Assembly: GCA_002790095.1 (NCBI GenBank)
Contig: PFUL01000088.1
Coordinates: forward strand, 1 to 64,000
Length of the DNA stretch: 64,000 bases
Source of the DNA: Elusimicrobia bacterium CG_4_9_14_3_um_filter_62_55
GTDB lineage: Bacteria; Elusimicrobiota; Elusimicrobia; UBA1565
Direction of reading: 5' to 3'
The notes beneath the pieces are model-generated. The model had not been told where the DNA came from and ran no database searches. It worked only from the letters and a program-made list of their open reading frames with translations. Position numbers and translations under genes: made by a program. The stretch's first letter is position 1. Each line of letters opens with the position of its first letter. This document shows, piece after piece, positions 40,839 to 49,437 of this stretch.

Positions 40839-42622
40839 GGCGCCGGCATCACCAGCGCCAACTCTCCGTCGGGAGTCAAGGCGACCGGCGGTGCGTACAA
40901 GCCAAGAAGCTCTCGCGTCCACCACTCCTTTGCCCCGGACGGGGCGAACCGGTAGCGATAGAAAAGGGGGCGGATGAACTTCGGCGGCGCGTCGGGGAAC
41001 GGATTGCGTTCGAGCAGCCCGAGGACTTCCGGACGCCCTTCCAGCAGCCGCTTCAGGAACGCGAAGAACCACGGATTTTGCCGGTAAGGAGACAGCGCGG
41101 CGAACCACATCTGCCAGTCCAGTCGCGGCTGATGCGGCTGCGCCCAGCCCGGGGGGCGGGCGGGATCGCCCGGCTTCCATTTGAACTCGTATTCGAGCCA
41201 AAGCGCGCCGTCATCGGATCCCTCTAAAACGATCTCGTTGCGCTCCGTCGTCATCACGGCGAACAAGCCGTATGCGTTGACCGTCAGCAGGGGCGACCCG
41301 AGAGCGGCGACGGAGAAGAGAGGCGCGGACAGAGGGAAATTCGGGATTAGACGCAGAGCCAACTGCGCCGAACCGACGATCCCCACGAAAGCCGCGAACA
41401 CGAGCGCGGCAGACCGCCGTCCCCGCCCGGCCCGGGAGCCTGCGGCGGCGCGAAGCCGCGGAAAGCGCCGCGCGAGCCAGGCGTCGTCTAAGAGAAACAC
41501 GCAGAGCGCGGCGGTCAGAAGATTGAAGAAGGTGTAATTTCCCGTCGCGCAAATCAACGCCATCAGCAGGAGAAACCCGAACGCGGCGGCAAGCCGCAGC
41601 ATCCGGGGTCCGAAAACAAAAAACGGTAGAATGAGCTCGATCGCGTAAAGCACGAAAACGGCGGCCTGCTGAATCCATGCGGGCAGATGGTGCGCCGCCC
41701 AGGCCAAACGCGTCGGAAGCGGCTGGGATTCAAAATGAAACGCGAGCGCCGAGAAGTCCCGCCAAACCGGATCTCCCGAGAGAAGCTTCACCGCGCCGGA
41801 AAGAAGCATCAAGCGAAACAACAGCCAGCGCGCGGCCCAGAGGCCCGCCCGCGGAGGCTGGGAGCGCCCTCCCCCGGGAAGCAGCGCGACGGGAGCCGAG
41901 AACAGCGCGAGAAATCCGGCCTCGAGCAGGAGGAGATCCCACTGGTATCCCAGAAAGATGCCGGCCGCCTGAAACAGGGTGAAGTACATCCCCCATAAGA
42001 CGCCCAGGAGTGGAATCGGAGCGAAGCCCGCCGCAAGGGCGGCGGCCAGTCCCGCCCCGGTCCAGCAAAATCCCCGTAGCGCGGCGTCGGACAACCCGGT
42101 GAGCGGAGGACCCGCCCGGCCGATGCCGTGTGCGCCCAAAAGACCGTCGATCTGAACCGCGAAAGACGCGAAGGCGCAGAAATAGACCCCCCCTAACAGC
42201 GAGGGAAAGATCCGGGCCGCGAACGCATAACGAGGAGGAGCCGCATCCGCGCCCCATAAGAGCCGGGTCCAGCGCGAAAACAACGGACGGCGGGCCGCGA
42301 TGAAGCGGTAGGCGCCTTCGGAAAGCTTTCTGAAAACCGGGATTGCGTCGTACAGGCGCGCCGGAACGGCGGATCCCCCCGCATCGGCCAAGGAGCGGAA
42401 TACGGCATCGGCGCCCGAATAGACGCGCCCCCGCTCGTCCCGGTATTGAACCGCACGCTCAAAATCCTCCGGCGTCAGATCGGGGAAGGCATCGGCGGCG
42501 TCCCCGGAGGGGATCGCCTCCACGGATCCGTCGGTCCAGGCCCGCCATCGCTCGATCCAAACGCGGCAAAATCCGCAATTCCCGTCGAACGCGAGGATGC
42601 CTCTTTCATGTCCCATCTCCAT
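40835..42622 (-). CDS. DCC (DUF393) thiol-oxidoreductase domain fused to lipase maturation factor-like membrane protein
   Basis: A 595-aa fusion. Residues about 9-125 form the DCC domain with DGNCGFCRVW (Cys16/Cys19), a thioredoxin-like CxxC. From about residue 135 there is a polytopic region with many aromatic helices. A soluble C-terminus follows (LWLEYEFKWKPGDP, RLDWQMWFAALSPY, PRPLFYRYRFAP-like), typical of lipase maturation factor LMF1 homologues. These proteins are thought to assist folding or disulfide control of exported lipases. Joining the two parts places the redox centre next to the membrane chaperone. Confidence 0.83.
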   Translation of the reverse strand: MEMGHERGILAFDGNCGFCRVWIERWRAWTDGSVEAIPSGDAADAFPDLTPEDFERAVQYRDERGRVYSGADAVFRSLADAGGSAVPARLYDAIPVFRKLSEGAYRFIAARRPLFSRWTRLLWGADAAPPRYAFAARIFPSLLGGVYFCAFASFAVQIDGLLGAHGIGRAGPPLTGLSDAALRGFCWTGAGLAAALAAGFAPIPLLGVLWGMYFTLFQAAGIFLGYQWDLLLLEAGFLALFSAPVALLPGGGRSQPPRAGLWAARWLLFRLMLLSGAVKLLSGDPVWRDFSALAFHFESQPLPTRLAWAAHHLPAWIQQAAVFVLYAIELILPFFVFGPRMLRLAAAFGFLLLMALICATGNYTFFNLLTAALCVFLLDDAWLARRFPRLRAAAGSRAGRGRRSAALVFAAFVGIVGSAQLALRLIPNFPLSAPLFSVAALGSPLLTVNAYGLFAVMTTERNEIVLEGSDDGALWLEYEFKWKPGDPARPPGWAQPHQPRLDWQMWFAALSPYRQNPWFFAFLKRLLEGRPEVLGLLERNPFPDAPPKFIRPLFYRYRFAPSGAKEWWTRELLGLYAPPVALTPDGELALVMPAP

Positions 42623-42701
42623 CCCAGGGTAATAGAATTCAGACGCGCCCGCAATCGGATAAGACTTGACTCCCCGGCGGGCGGCCTCTATCCTAAGGGG
42701 G

Positions 42702-43472
42702 ATGCGCTGGTGGCTCTACGACGGCAAGAAAACGACCGGCCCCTTCTCGAAGGACGACCTTGCTCGTCTCCCCGGCGTTCTTCCTGAAACGCCGCTTTGC
42801 CGCGAACACAAACTCGGAAGCGCGCAAGAAGAATGGCTTCGCGCGGTCGATGTACCCGAAGTGGCGGGGATTTTTCCGCCGTCTTCGCGCGAACGCGCCG
42901 GGGCGTCTTTGGGACCCTTGGCGAAACCAGGGCCGTGGCCTCCCGATGCTTCCCGCAGGGATGTAGACGATTATAAAAACGTGGAACAGCGCATGGAAAT
43001 CGTGGACCGCTCCCTCGCGGCCGCCCAAAAGAGAATTTCGCTTCGAACCGACCGCTTCCAACGGCTTCAAGAGGAACTGAAACGGAGACTCGACACGGCC
43101 GAAGCCCTGGACGATAAGATTCGCGCGATGGCCGCAAAAATCGGGGGCTTCGTGGGCTTGCGGGAGGAACTCGATCAGGCGCGCGCCGCGATGGCGATGC
43201 AGCAGCACCGGATCGGCGAACTGCAGGAACACATGAAGGAATTGGAGAAGCCGCCCCCGCCTCCGCCCCCGCCTCCGCCTCCGCCTCCTGCGCCCGAACC
43301 ACGGACTCCGCGCGCCGAACCGGTCTTCGAAGCGCCTGTCGAGGAAGCCCCCTCGCGCAAGCGCCGCAAACGATCGCGGCGAGAACGCAAAGAGAAACGC
43401 GGGTCGTCGGACCCTTTCGCGGACGCTCTGCCCGAAGCGGAATTCAAAACCGAATCCACGGACTTCGGTTGA
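42702..43472 (+). CDS. GYF_2-domain protein with coiled coil and polyproline segment
   Basis: A 256-aa protein. A GYF_2/DUF4339-like domain opens it (MRWWLYDGKKTTGPFSKDDL). Charged coiled-coil helices span about residues 100-180, followed by 13 consecutive prolines. A strongly basic Arg/Lys patch (RKRRKRSRRERKEKR) precedes an acidic end. AAGGGGG before ATG 42702 fixes the start. GYF_2 domains bind proline-rich peptides, so self-binding or assembly is possible. The function is unknown. Confidence 0.72.
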   Translation: MRWWLYDGKKTTGPFSKDDLARLPGVLPETPLCREHKLGSAQEEWLRAVDVPEVAGIFPPSSRERAGASLGPLAKPGPWPPDASRRDVDDYKNVEQRMEIVDRSLAAAQKRISLRTDRFQRLQEELKRRLDTAEALDDKIRAMAAKIGGFVGLREELDQARAAMAMQQHRIGELQEHMKELEKPPPPPPPPPPPPPAPEPRTPRAEPVFEAPVEEAPSRKRRKRSRRERKEKRGSSDPFADALPEAEFKTESTDFG

Positions 43473-43478
43473 AATAAA

Positions 43479-43508
43479 CGGGCCCGCGAACAGGAAGTCG
43501 CGGGCCCG
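43479..43508. terminator. G+C-rich hairpin between convergent genes
   Basis: Eleven-base arms CGGGCCCGCGA/TCGCGGGCCCG around an 8-nt loop, 6 nt after the GYF_2 stop and 19 nt before the end of the small acidic gene. It has no strong T-run. Confidence 0.6.
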
Positions 43509-43526
43509 AATTCCGTAGATGCCTGA

Positions 43527-43655
43527 TTACAGCGGATTCGACGAATCGGCCGGGGCCGGGAAGAGATCGTCGTAAAGGTCGAACGAAACGGCGCCGAAAT
43601 CGGAGTCATCGGCCGCCAGTTCGCGTTCCCAGGGTTCTAAATTCGTGTCTTTCAT
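43527..43655 (-). CDS. small acidic peptide
   Basis: A 42-aa frame, MKDTNLEPWERELAADDSDF then GAVSFDLYDDLFPAPADSS to the end, with 12 acidic residues and a natural-looking composition. A GAGGGACCTT ribosome site precedes ATG 43655, and a hairpin follows the stop. It converges on the GYF_2 gene, whose basic tail it could complement. No family known. Confidence 0.55.
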   Translation of the reverse strand: MKDTNLEPWERELAADDSDFGAVSFDLYDDLFPAPADSSNPL

Positions 43656-43759
43656 AAGGTCCCTCGCGACGGGATTCCCGCCGCACTACAGGGTCATTGT
43701 ACCTCGTCGGTTTCGAAGCGCCATTGACGGCGCCCCCCCCGCCGGTCTTGATTGCCGAT

Positions 43760-43775
43760 GTTGACCGCCGTCAAC
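43760..43775. promoter_or_regulatory. palindrome GTTGACCGCCGTCAAC
   Basis: A 16-bp palindrome (TTGAC arms) in the 166-bp gene-free stretch before the island. Fifteen of the 16 bases recur, inverted, at 52684-52699 directly upstream of the gap promoter. Candidate operator for one shared regulator. Confidence 0.5.
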
Positions 43776-43821
43776 CGCAGGCGGCTCCGCGAGAGGGCCT
43801 TCCGACTCCGCCCCAATGTAA

Positions 43822-43842
43822 AGAGCCTACGCATGAATTGCC
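43822..43842 (+). repeat. left copy of 21-bp inverted repeat bounding the island
   Basis: Begins AGAGCCTACG and ends GAATTGCC. It is the exact inverse of 48927-48947, and GTAA stands just outside it, as at IS66 ends. Confidence 0.75.
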
Positions 43843-44039
43843 TGGAAGACACTTTCCTCGACGAGAGCTAATGCCCCTAGCGCTGCCCTTGCCCCACAAA
43901 TCTTACTGAACATTTGTCATGGCCCGGCCGCCATGCTTTCAGCGGCCAGCCGATATCCATCGGCCATAGCGCACAGACGTATCATTCCCCTCCAGACACA
44001 CTTAGTCTTAGGAGGGGGATCAGCGGGGCATGCCCTCAC

Positions 44040-44777
44040 ACTTACGGTCTAAGTGCGGTGTGCGCCGTCTTCGCGGTCGTCTCGCTGGTCAACATATCGT
44101 TCGCACTCGCCATCTCGTTTGAACGCGCGCGCGTGGGCACGGGCCAAGCGCGGCCCTCCCGCTCATTTCGGGAGCTTATCGGAACTTTGTCGGTCATGCC
44201 CGTGGTGATCGCTCTTTTCGCCATGGGAGTCCTCCTGAACTTTTGCCTAGCTCCCATCAATGTGGTACTCGCGCCCCTGATGCTCTCCTTCGGTGCCGGA
44301 CCGCAGGGCTATGGATTCGCCATGGCGCTGTTCGTCGTTGGGGCCGTGCTCGGCAACGCCGTCGTCGGGAGCCATTACGCGCGAAGGGTCGAATGGGATC
44401 AATCGATATTCGCCAGCCTGGGGGCCGTCGCCCTCGGTCTGATCGCGGTCGGCCTCAGCCGCTCGCTGGTCCAGGTGGCGGCGACGATGGCTGTCCTTGG
44501 CGCGATCGTGCCGTTCTTTCAAGTGCCGATGTCCACTCAACTCCAGAGAATAATCCCAACCGAAGATGCCGGCCAAGCCTTCGCGTCCTTGAACGCCGTG
44601 ACCACGGGCGCAGCCCCGCTCGCGGCCGCCGACGCGGGGCTTCTGCTCCAGAGAATGAGCCCGGCCGCGTTGTTCTACTGCGCGGGTGGAGCGAGCGTCC
44701 TTCTCTGCCTAGGATGGGGATTTTTCCGCCGGCAGGAGACCGTCGCTGTCCTCGCCTATAATGGCCAGATCGAATAG
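44040..44777 (+). pseudogene. MFS transporter, C-terminal half only
   Basis: In-frame sequence for about six membrane helices (AVFAVVSLVNISFALAISFE, MPVVIALFAMGVLLNFCLAP, VVGAVLGNAVVGSHYARR, ALGLIAVGLSRSLVQVAATM) ending LCLGWGFFRRQ. The N-terminal six helices of an MFS protein are missing. The frame upstream (43914-44040) does not look like protein. A terminator follows at 44924. Confidence 0.7.
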
Positions 44778-44923
44778 GAGCAAGGACCTGCGGGTAAATG
44801 GGTCCATTGACCCTGGCCCGCGGGGAGGCGTCCGTATACACTGCTTTTACCGCCATCGCGGCGGCTCTGTAGCCCGAAGAATTGGCTTCGGGGTATCCAC
44901 GATCCGACCGCAATCGGATGAGA

Positions 44924-44969
44924 CCAGAGACCTGATGCCTCGTGCATTCGGGTCTCTGGATTTTTATTT
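44924..44969 (+). terminator. intrinsic terminator
   Basis: CCAGAGACC and GGTCTCTGG arms around an 18-nt loop, followed by ATTTTTATTT. It closes the MFS remnant and lies just before the hydrolase gene. Confidence 0.75.
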
Positions 44970-44984
44970 GTCAGAAGATTGAAC

Positions 44985-45839
44985 ATGCAGAAAACGCGCA
45001 AGGACACGATGCCCTCGCATACCACCGAATTCATCGGGCGATTCCGGTGTCGATGGCTGCAGCCTTTCAAGGCGCCAGCCAAAACAACGGCAATCGTTTT
45101 GGCCGGAGGCCCGGGGTTATCCCCAGACTATATGCTGCCCTGGGCCCGGCATTTTGCAAGACAAAGAAGTCTCAACTTGGCGCTCATCGAGTATCCGGTC
45201 ATCTCTGACGGCGAAACTCTGACCACGGCGCAGAAGTATGAGCTGTTCAAGGATGCTTTGCTGGCCATCTTCAAACGAATAGCCGGCGATTCCCCTCCTA
45301 TCTTGATCGGACACAGCTTCTCATGCCGCGTCTTGCTGGACCTCCAGGCCTCTCGCGAGCTTGAAGCCAGTGCTCTTATTCTTTTGAACTGTCCCGCGAC
45401 ATTTATTAGCAGCGCTTCATTCAGACGTGCCGCCAAAAAGCTCCGGCTTCCGGCTTCCATTGAGTCGGAGAAATCATTTCGGTCGTACTGGAAGAGAATT
45501 CTCCCCCTCTATTTCCATGTTCCCATGAAGAAAAGCTGGGAACGCGCTCTTGCGCGGCGGACCTCCTGGATGAGATGTTCTTGGCTGACTGATATCGTGC
45601 GAGATGAAGTCTCCGCCCCCTCGCGAGACAGGGATATCCCGGTTCTATTCATCCATGGCGCCAACGATCTCCGGTTCCCGAAAGCGAACAGGAATATCCT
45701 GCGGGGCGCTTTTCGCGAGAGCACCCATGTGTCTCTTGGAATGTGCGGGCACTTCCCGATGCTCGAGTCCCCCAGGAATCTGTTCCAAGAAGCTGTTTTC
45801 TTTCTTGACAAAATCAAGCCGCGCGTGAGACAAAGTTAA
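44985..45839 (+). CDS. alpha/beta hydrolase, island-borne
   Basis: A 284-aa hydrolase that appears intact. GGPGLSPDYML is the oxyanion loop typical of proline iminopeptidase-like enzymes. GHSFSCRVLLDL is the nucleophile elbow, LFIHGANDLRFP carries the acid, and CGHFPMLESP the His. Base composition is visibly lower in G+C than its surroundings, suggesting recent acquisition. ATG 44985 is two codons into a TTG frame. Its end overlaps the kinase remnant in another frame. Confidence 0.75.
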   Translation: MQKTRKDTMPSHTTEFIGRFRCRWLQPFKAPAKTTAIVLAGGPGLSPDYMLPWARHFARQRSLNLALIEYPVISDGETLTTAQKYELFKDALLAIFKRIAGDSPPILIGHSFSCRVLLDLQASRELEASALILLNCPATFISSASFRRAAKKLRLPASIESEKSFRSYWKRILPLYFHVPMKKSWERALARRTSWMRCSWLTDIVRDEVSAPSRDRDIPVLFIHGANDLRFPKANRNILRGAFRESTHVSLGMCGHFPMLESPRNLFQEAVFFLDKIKPRVRQS

Positions 45840-47266
45840 TCGAGCATGAAGCGACGGCGAAGATCGCGACGCAGGTCGCGCACGACATCCGCTCCCCTTT
45901 GGCGGCCCTGGAAGTCGTTTCAAGGAATGTCGCCCAACTTCCCGAGGACACGCGTATCCTGATCCGATCCGCCGTGGGCCGCATTCGCGATATCGCCAAC
46001 AATCTCTTGGACCAACATCGGGCCCAGGCTTCCGGGACCGGGGGTGCGTCCGAGGCAGCCTCACCCCAACTCCTCTCAAGTTTGATCGACCCCGTCGTGA
46101 GCGAAAAGCGCCTCCAATTTCGCTCACAGTCCCGCGTTGAGATGGAGTTGCGTCTCGACGCCTCTTCCTACGGACACTTCGCCGCCGTGCAGGCCGTCGA
46201 GTTCAAGCGCCTGCTCTCAAACCTAGTCAACAATGCGGTGGAAGCCTTCGGTGAGGGGAGCGGCACGGTAAGCGTAGGGCTGTCCTCCCGCGACGGCTGC
46301 GTCCTGGTGAGCGTTCATGACAACGGTAAGGGCATCCCGCCCGAGGTGCTGGCTAAACTCGGACGACGCGGCGAGACCCACGGCAAGGGCGGAGGCTCCG
46401 GTCTCGGGCTCTACCACGCCCGGACCAGCGCCGAGTCTTGGGGCGGGAGCCTCGAAATCACTTCCGAGGTCGGCAAGGGTACAACAACGACCGTGCTTTT
46501 ACCTTTGACCCCCGCGCCGGAGTGGTTCGTACCGGAGCTTCGGCTTTCGCCCGGCAAGGCCTTGGTGATCCTCGACGACGACGCCAGCATACACCAGGTC
46601 TGGCAGGGACGGCTTGACGCCTTGAATGCGGACGAGCGGGGCGTCGAGGTCATCCATGTCTCGACACCCGAAGAGATACGAACCTGGGTCAAGAGTGATC
46701 CGGCCAAGGCGCGAGAGGCGCTTTTCCTCTTCGACTACGAGCTTCGGGGTTACCGCGAAACGGGGTTGAGCCTGGCTACGGAACTCGCCCTTGGGGAGCG
46801 CGTGGTCCTGGTGACAAGCCGCTACGAGGAGGCGGAGGTGCTGGCGGGCTGTCGGAGGCTCAAGGCGCGGCTTCTGCCCAAGGGACTGGCAGGGTCGGTG
46901 CCGATGCATGTGGAGGCGGCGGCGGCGGAGACTTCCGAGAGGGAGCGGCTCGACGCGGTACTGATCGACGACGACGCTTTGACAAGAATGCTATGGGAGA
47001 ACGATGCTTCCGACCTCGGCAAGCGCCTTCGGACGTTCTCCACGGCAGGGGAGTTTTTAAAGGAAGCCGGCGGGATCGACCGGGCCACTGCGGTGTACGT
47101 GGACGCGAACCTCGGCGAGGGCGTAGAAGGCGTCGAGGAGTCGCGGCGCATCCACGAAATGGGTTTTGGCGAAGTCTACCTGGCGACAGGCCACGAGCCG
47201 GGCCGGTTTGCCCAGCTTAAGCACCTGCGCGGCGTGATCGGCAAAGACCCTCCCTGGAGCGCGTGA
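45809..47266 (+). pseudogene. sensor histidine kinase, 5'-truncated, with C-terminal receiver-like region
   Basis: Open from just after a TGA at 45806. Sequence includes the phospho-acceptor H-box (TQVAHDIRSPLAALE), N-box (LLSNLVNNAVEAFGEG) and G-boxes (VHDNGKGIPPEVL, GSGLGLYHARTSAESWGG). A receiver-like C-terminus follows (ALVILDDDASIHQVW and a second VLIDDDALTRMLWEND). There is no plausible start codon before the H-box and no sensor domain, so the 5' part was lost, apparently at the junction with the hydrolase gene. Confidence 0.75.
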
Positions 47267-47395
47267 CAAGGTCCGAGGCGAACTTCCCTAAGCGGTCGCT
47301 GAATCCGGGCCTGTCTCGCGATCCTTCACCAGGCGCTTGAAGCGCCGGCCGCCCTCGCTCTTGCGAGCACTCACCGGCCCTGAAACCTGGCATGA

Positions 47396-47908
47396 CCAAC
47401 GGATATCGGCGGGATTGACGTGGTCTACAAGAACGACGCGATCGCCAAGAAGCGCAAAATGACGGACATCGAACGCTTGAGATTTCACCAGAATAAAAGC
47501 GGCCCGGCGATGGAGAAGCATCACGCCTGGATGCGGGCGCAGTTCGCCGAGAAGAATGTGGAGCCAAACTCAGGACTGGGCGGGGCTATCGGCTACATGC
47601 TCAAACACTGGGAAAAGCTGACGCTCTTTCTCAGGCAGGCCGGCGCTCCGTTGGACAACAACATCTGCGAGCGAGCGCTGAAGAAAGCAATCCTCCACCG
47701 GAAAAACTCGCTCTTCTATAAGACTGACGCCGGAGCGTGCGTCGGCGACGCCTACATGAGTCTCATACACACCTGCGCACTCAACGGCGCGGATCCCTTC
47801 GACTACATCACACAGCTCCAGCGGCATGCTAAAGAAGTCCGAAAGAAGCCGCAGCAGTGGATGCCCTGGAACTACCGCCAAACCATCGCCCGCGCGCCGC
47901 CGCGCTGA
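47396..47908 (+). pseudogene. IS66-family transposase, C-terminal fragment
   Basis: About 170 residues of the roughly 500-aa IS66 TnpC. Characteristic blocks include DNNICERALKKAILHRKNSL, LIHTCALNGADPFDYI and the terminal QWMPWNYRQT. A TGA at 47393 precedes it in frame, and the N-terminal zinc-finger and DDE first half are absent. Confidence 0.88.
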
Positions 47909-48312
47909 GCGCCGAGCCCTGGGCCCCGTGCCGGGCGCGTCGAAATACTTGCGGCGTCAACGATGGGCCGTCCTCATGTCACCCGCGCGTAGACTTTGCG
48001 AGATCAAGCACCCCGGTCTCGTCGGAGATACGCCCGCTTGCCGGAAGGATACGGCGCACACTATGAGCCCCTCGGACTCCCTCCCGGCTCCTTTGGCTTT
48101 CAGCTTTTGGCCTTAGCTTATACCAACGGTCTTTGCCTGACTAGGCGGCCGGGTAGGGTCTCTCCTGTTCCGCATCACGCTTTCCTGGCGTGCCGCCGCC
48201 TACAAACCCCGGGGATGTCCAGGACCACTTCGGATTTATCAGTCCTGCCTGTTACCTTCGCCGTGATATGAGCGGCTCGACCATCCCTAACACCTTTCGG
48301 CTGATACGTTGA
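47909..48312. other. no supported gene; island DNA
   Basis: Short overlapping open frames in several phases, none with a start site or a recognisable domain. Probably degraded mobile-element sequence between the two transposase remnants. Confidence 0.5.
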
Positions 48313-48747
48313 CGAGGCTGCGGCGTTCACCTTGTTATCGAGCACATCCGCGCCACGGGAACGCCGGTCTGCCTGGCAGGTCTGCCGTTCGACTTCCTGG
48401 GTTGCCGCCACGAGACCGGCCACTTCCTCTTTCGCGCTCCGCTGGTGGAGAAGGGCCGGCCATTCTGCACGGGATGCGAGTGGAAGCCTTCCTGCTGCCG
48501 GCCAGGCGGCTCACAACGGCAGATCGCCGTGCCCTTTACGCGCCTGCCCTGGATCGATCCCAGCTTCCCGCAACTCTCCCGGCGCTTCCAGAAAGCCATC
48601 GCCCGGCGCACCGTCATCGAACGGGCGCACAAGCTCATGAAGTTCGACTACGGCGACGAGCGCCTGAGCAAGAGAGGCAGCAACGCGTTTCAGGCCAGGC
48701 TCGACAAGACCCTGCTGGCCATGCACCTGGTCCTCGCCTCGCCGTAA
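48313..48747 (+). pseudogene. DDE-type transposase, C-terminal fragment
   Basis: About 144 codons open after a TGA at 48310. A CTGCEWKPSCC Cys-cluster and RRTVIERAHKLMKFDYGDE (the R-x-x-I-E-R signature near the catalytic Glu), with KTLLAMHLVLAS at the end, match the C-terminal parts of IS1182- or IS4-like transposases. The catalytic Asp part is missing. Confidence 0.65.
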
Positions 48748-48926
48748 AGCATCCTGGTGCCGTGATCGTCGGCTACCGGCAAGGCCCGAGCAAGACCGGT
48801 TTGTACTCCTGCGCCACCACCTCCGTCCGCACGCGTTCCGACGCCCTTTCTGCCCACGCCCGGGCCCATCCGATCAGCCCCGCGCCGATCTCAGACCCGT
48901 CCGAAGGCTCCTGAAAACGACGGGCC

Positions 48927-48947
48927 GGCAATTCATGCGTAGGCTCT
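48927..48947 (-). repeat. right copy of 21-bp inverted repeat bounding the island
   Basis: Exact inverse complement of 43822-43842. On its outer side it touches the terminator of the tRNA-Leu transcript. The 180 bp between it and the transposase tail contain no gene. Confidence 0.75.
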
Positions 48948-48948
48948 A

Positions 48949-48978
48949 AAGAGCCCCGGCCGTCGGGCCGGGGCTCTT
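48949..48978 (-). terminator. terminator of the gap-pgk-secG-tRNA-Leu unit
   Basis: Thirteen-base arms AAGAGCCCCGGCC/GGCCGGGGCTCTT with a 4-nt loop, 9 nt past the 3' end of tRNA-Leu. On the minus strand it ends CTCTTTAG. Confidence 0.85.
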
Positions 48979-48987
48979 GTAATTGGG

Positions 48988-49069
48988 TGCGCGAGGTGGG
49001 ACTTGAACCCACACACCTTTCGGTACACGCCCCTCAAGCGTGCGCGTCTGCCAGTTCCGCCACCCGCGC
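48988..49069 (-). tRNA. tRNA-Leu (anticodon GAG)
   Basis: A class II tRNA on the minus strand. The acceptor GCGCGGG pairs with CTCGCGC. The D-arm is TGGCGGAACTGGCAGACGC-like. The anticodon stem CACGC/GCGTG has loop TTGAGGG (anticodon GAG). A variable arm ACCGAAAGGT and T-loop GGTTCAAGTCC follow. No CCA encoded. It starts 10 nt after the secG stop, an arrangement also known in E. coli (secG-leuU). Confidence 0.95.
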
Positions 49070-49079
49070 AGGGTGCTTG

Positions 49080-49415
49080 CTACTCAGCCTTTGCCGGGGT
49101 CGAGGGAACCGCCGGCGGCATGGCCGCGCCCGTTTGCTCCGCCGGGGCGACCGGGACCTTCAAATTCTTCTGCGTTACGCTGTTCATGCCGACGCGCGAC
49201 GAGAGGAGGGTCAGCATCAGCGAGGTCACCGCGAACGTGCCCGCGAGAACCGTCGTCGCCTGCTTCAAAAACGAAGAACCGGAAGGGGAAGCGAACATCT
49301 GATCCCCGCCGCCGCCGAAAACGGCGAAGCCGGCGCCGCGCCCGGCCTGAAGCAATACCACAAGAATCAGGAGCAGGCAGGCCGCAATATGAATCGTCAT
49401 CAGAAACGCGTACAT
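49080..49415 (-). CDS. secG: protein translocase subunit SecG
   Basis: A 111-aa inner-membrane component of SecYEG. The first helix is IHIAACLLLILVVLLQAGRG, where the LLQAGRGAGF border is diagnostic. A cytosolic Gly-rich loop (FGGGGDQMFAS) follows, then the second helix LAGTFAVTSLMLTLLS. The C-terminal tail is Pro/Ala-rich. It follows pgk by 22 nt in the glycolytic operon, the place where tpiA-secG often sits. Confidence 0.93.
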   Translation of the reverse strand: MYAFLMTIHIAACLLLILVVLLQAGRGAGFAVFGGGGDQMFASPSGSSFLKQATTVLAGTFAVTSLMLTLLSSRVGMNSVTQKNLKVPVAPAEQTGAAMPPAVPSTPAKAE

Positions 49416-49437
49416 GGGATTGGATTATAGCAAAAAA

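Larger units (their letters stand above)
43822..48947. mobile_element. decayed accessory island (IS66-associated)
   Basis: 5.1 kb between two exact 21-bp inverted repeats. It contains two transposase tails, two truncated genes and one intact-looking lower-G+C hydrolase. No flanking target duplication could be found. It is probably several insertions and deletions rather than one intact element. Confidence 0.6.

Noticed and set aside
43250-43300. CCG/CCT repeat tract as a repeat element
   Set aside because: Encodes the polyproline run of the GYF_2 protein.
47826-48271. Open frames between the two transposase remnants as genes
   Set aside because: No ribosome sites, no domains, several overlapping phases; more like decayed element DNA.
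43822-48947. Island as one intact IS66 element with 8-bp target duplication
   Set aside because: The sequences outside the two repeats do not match, the outer four bases differ, and the transposase is only a C-terminal fragment.
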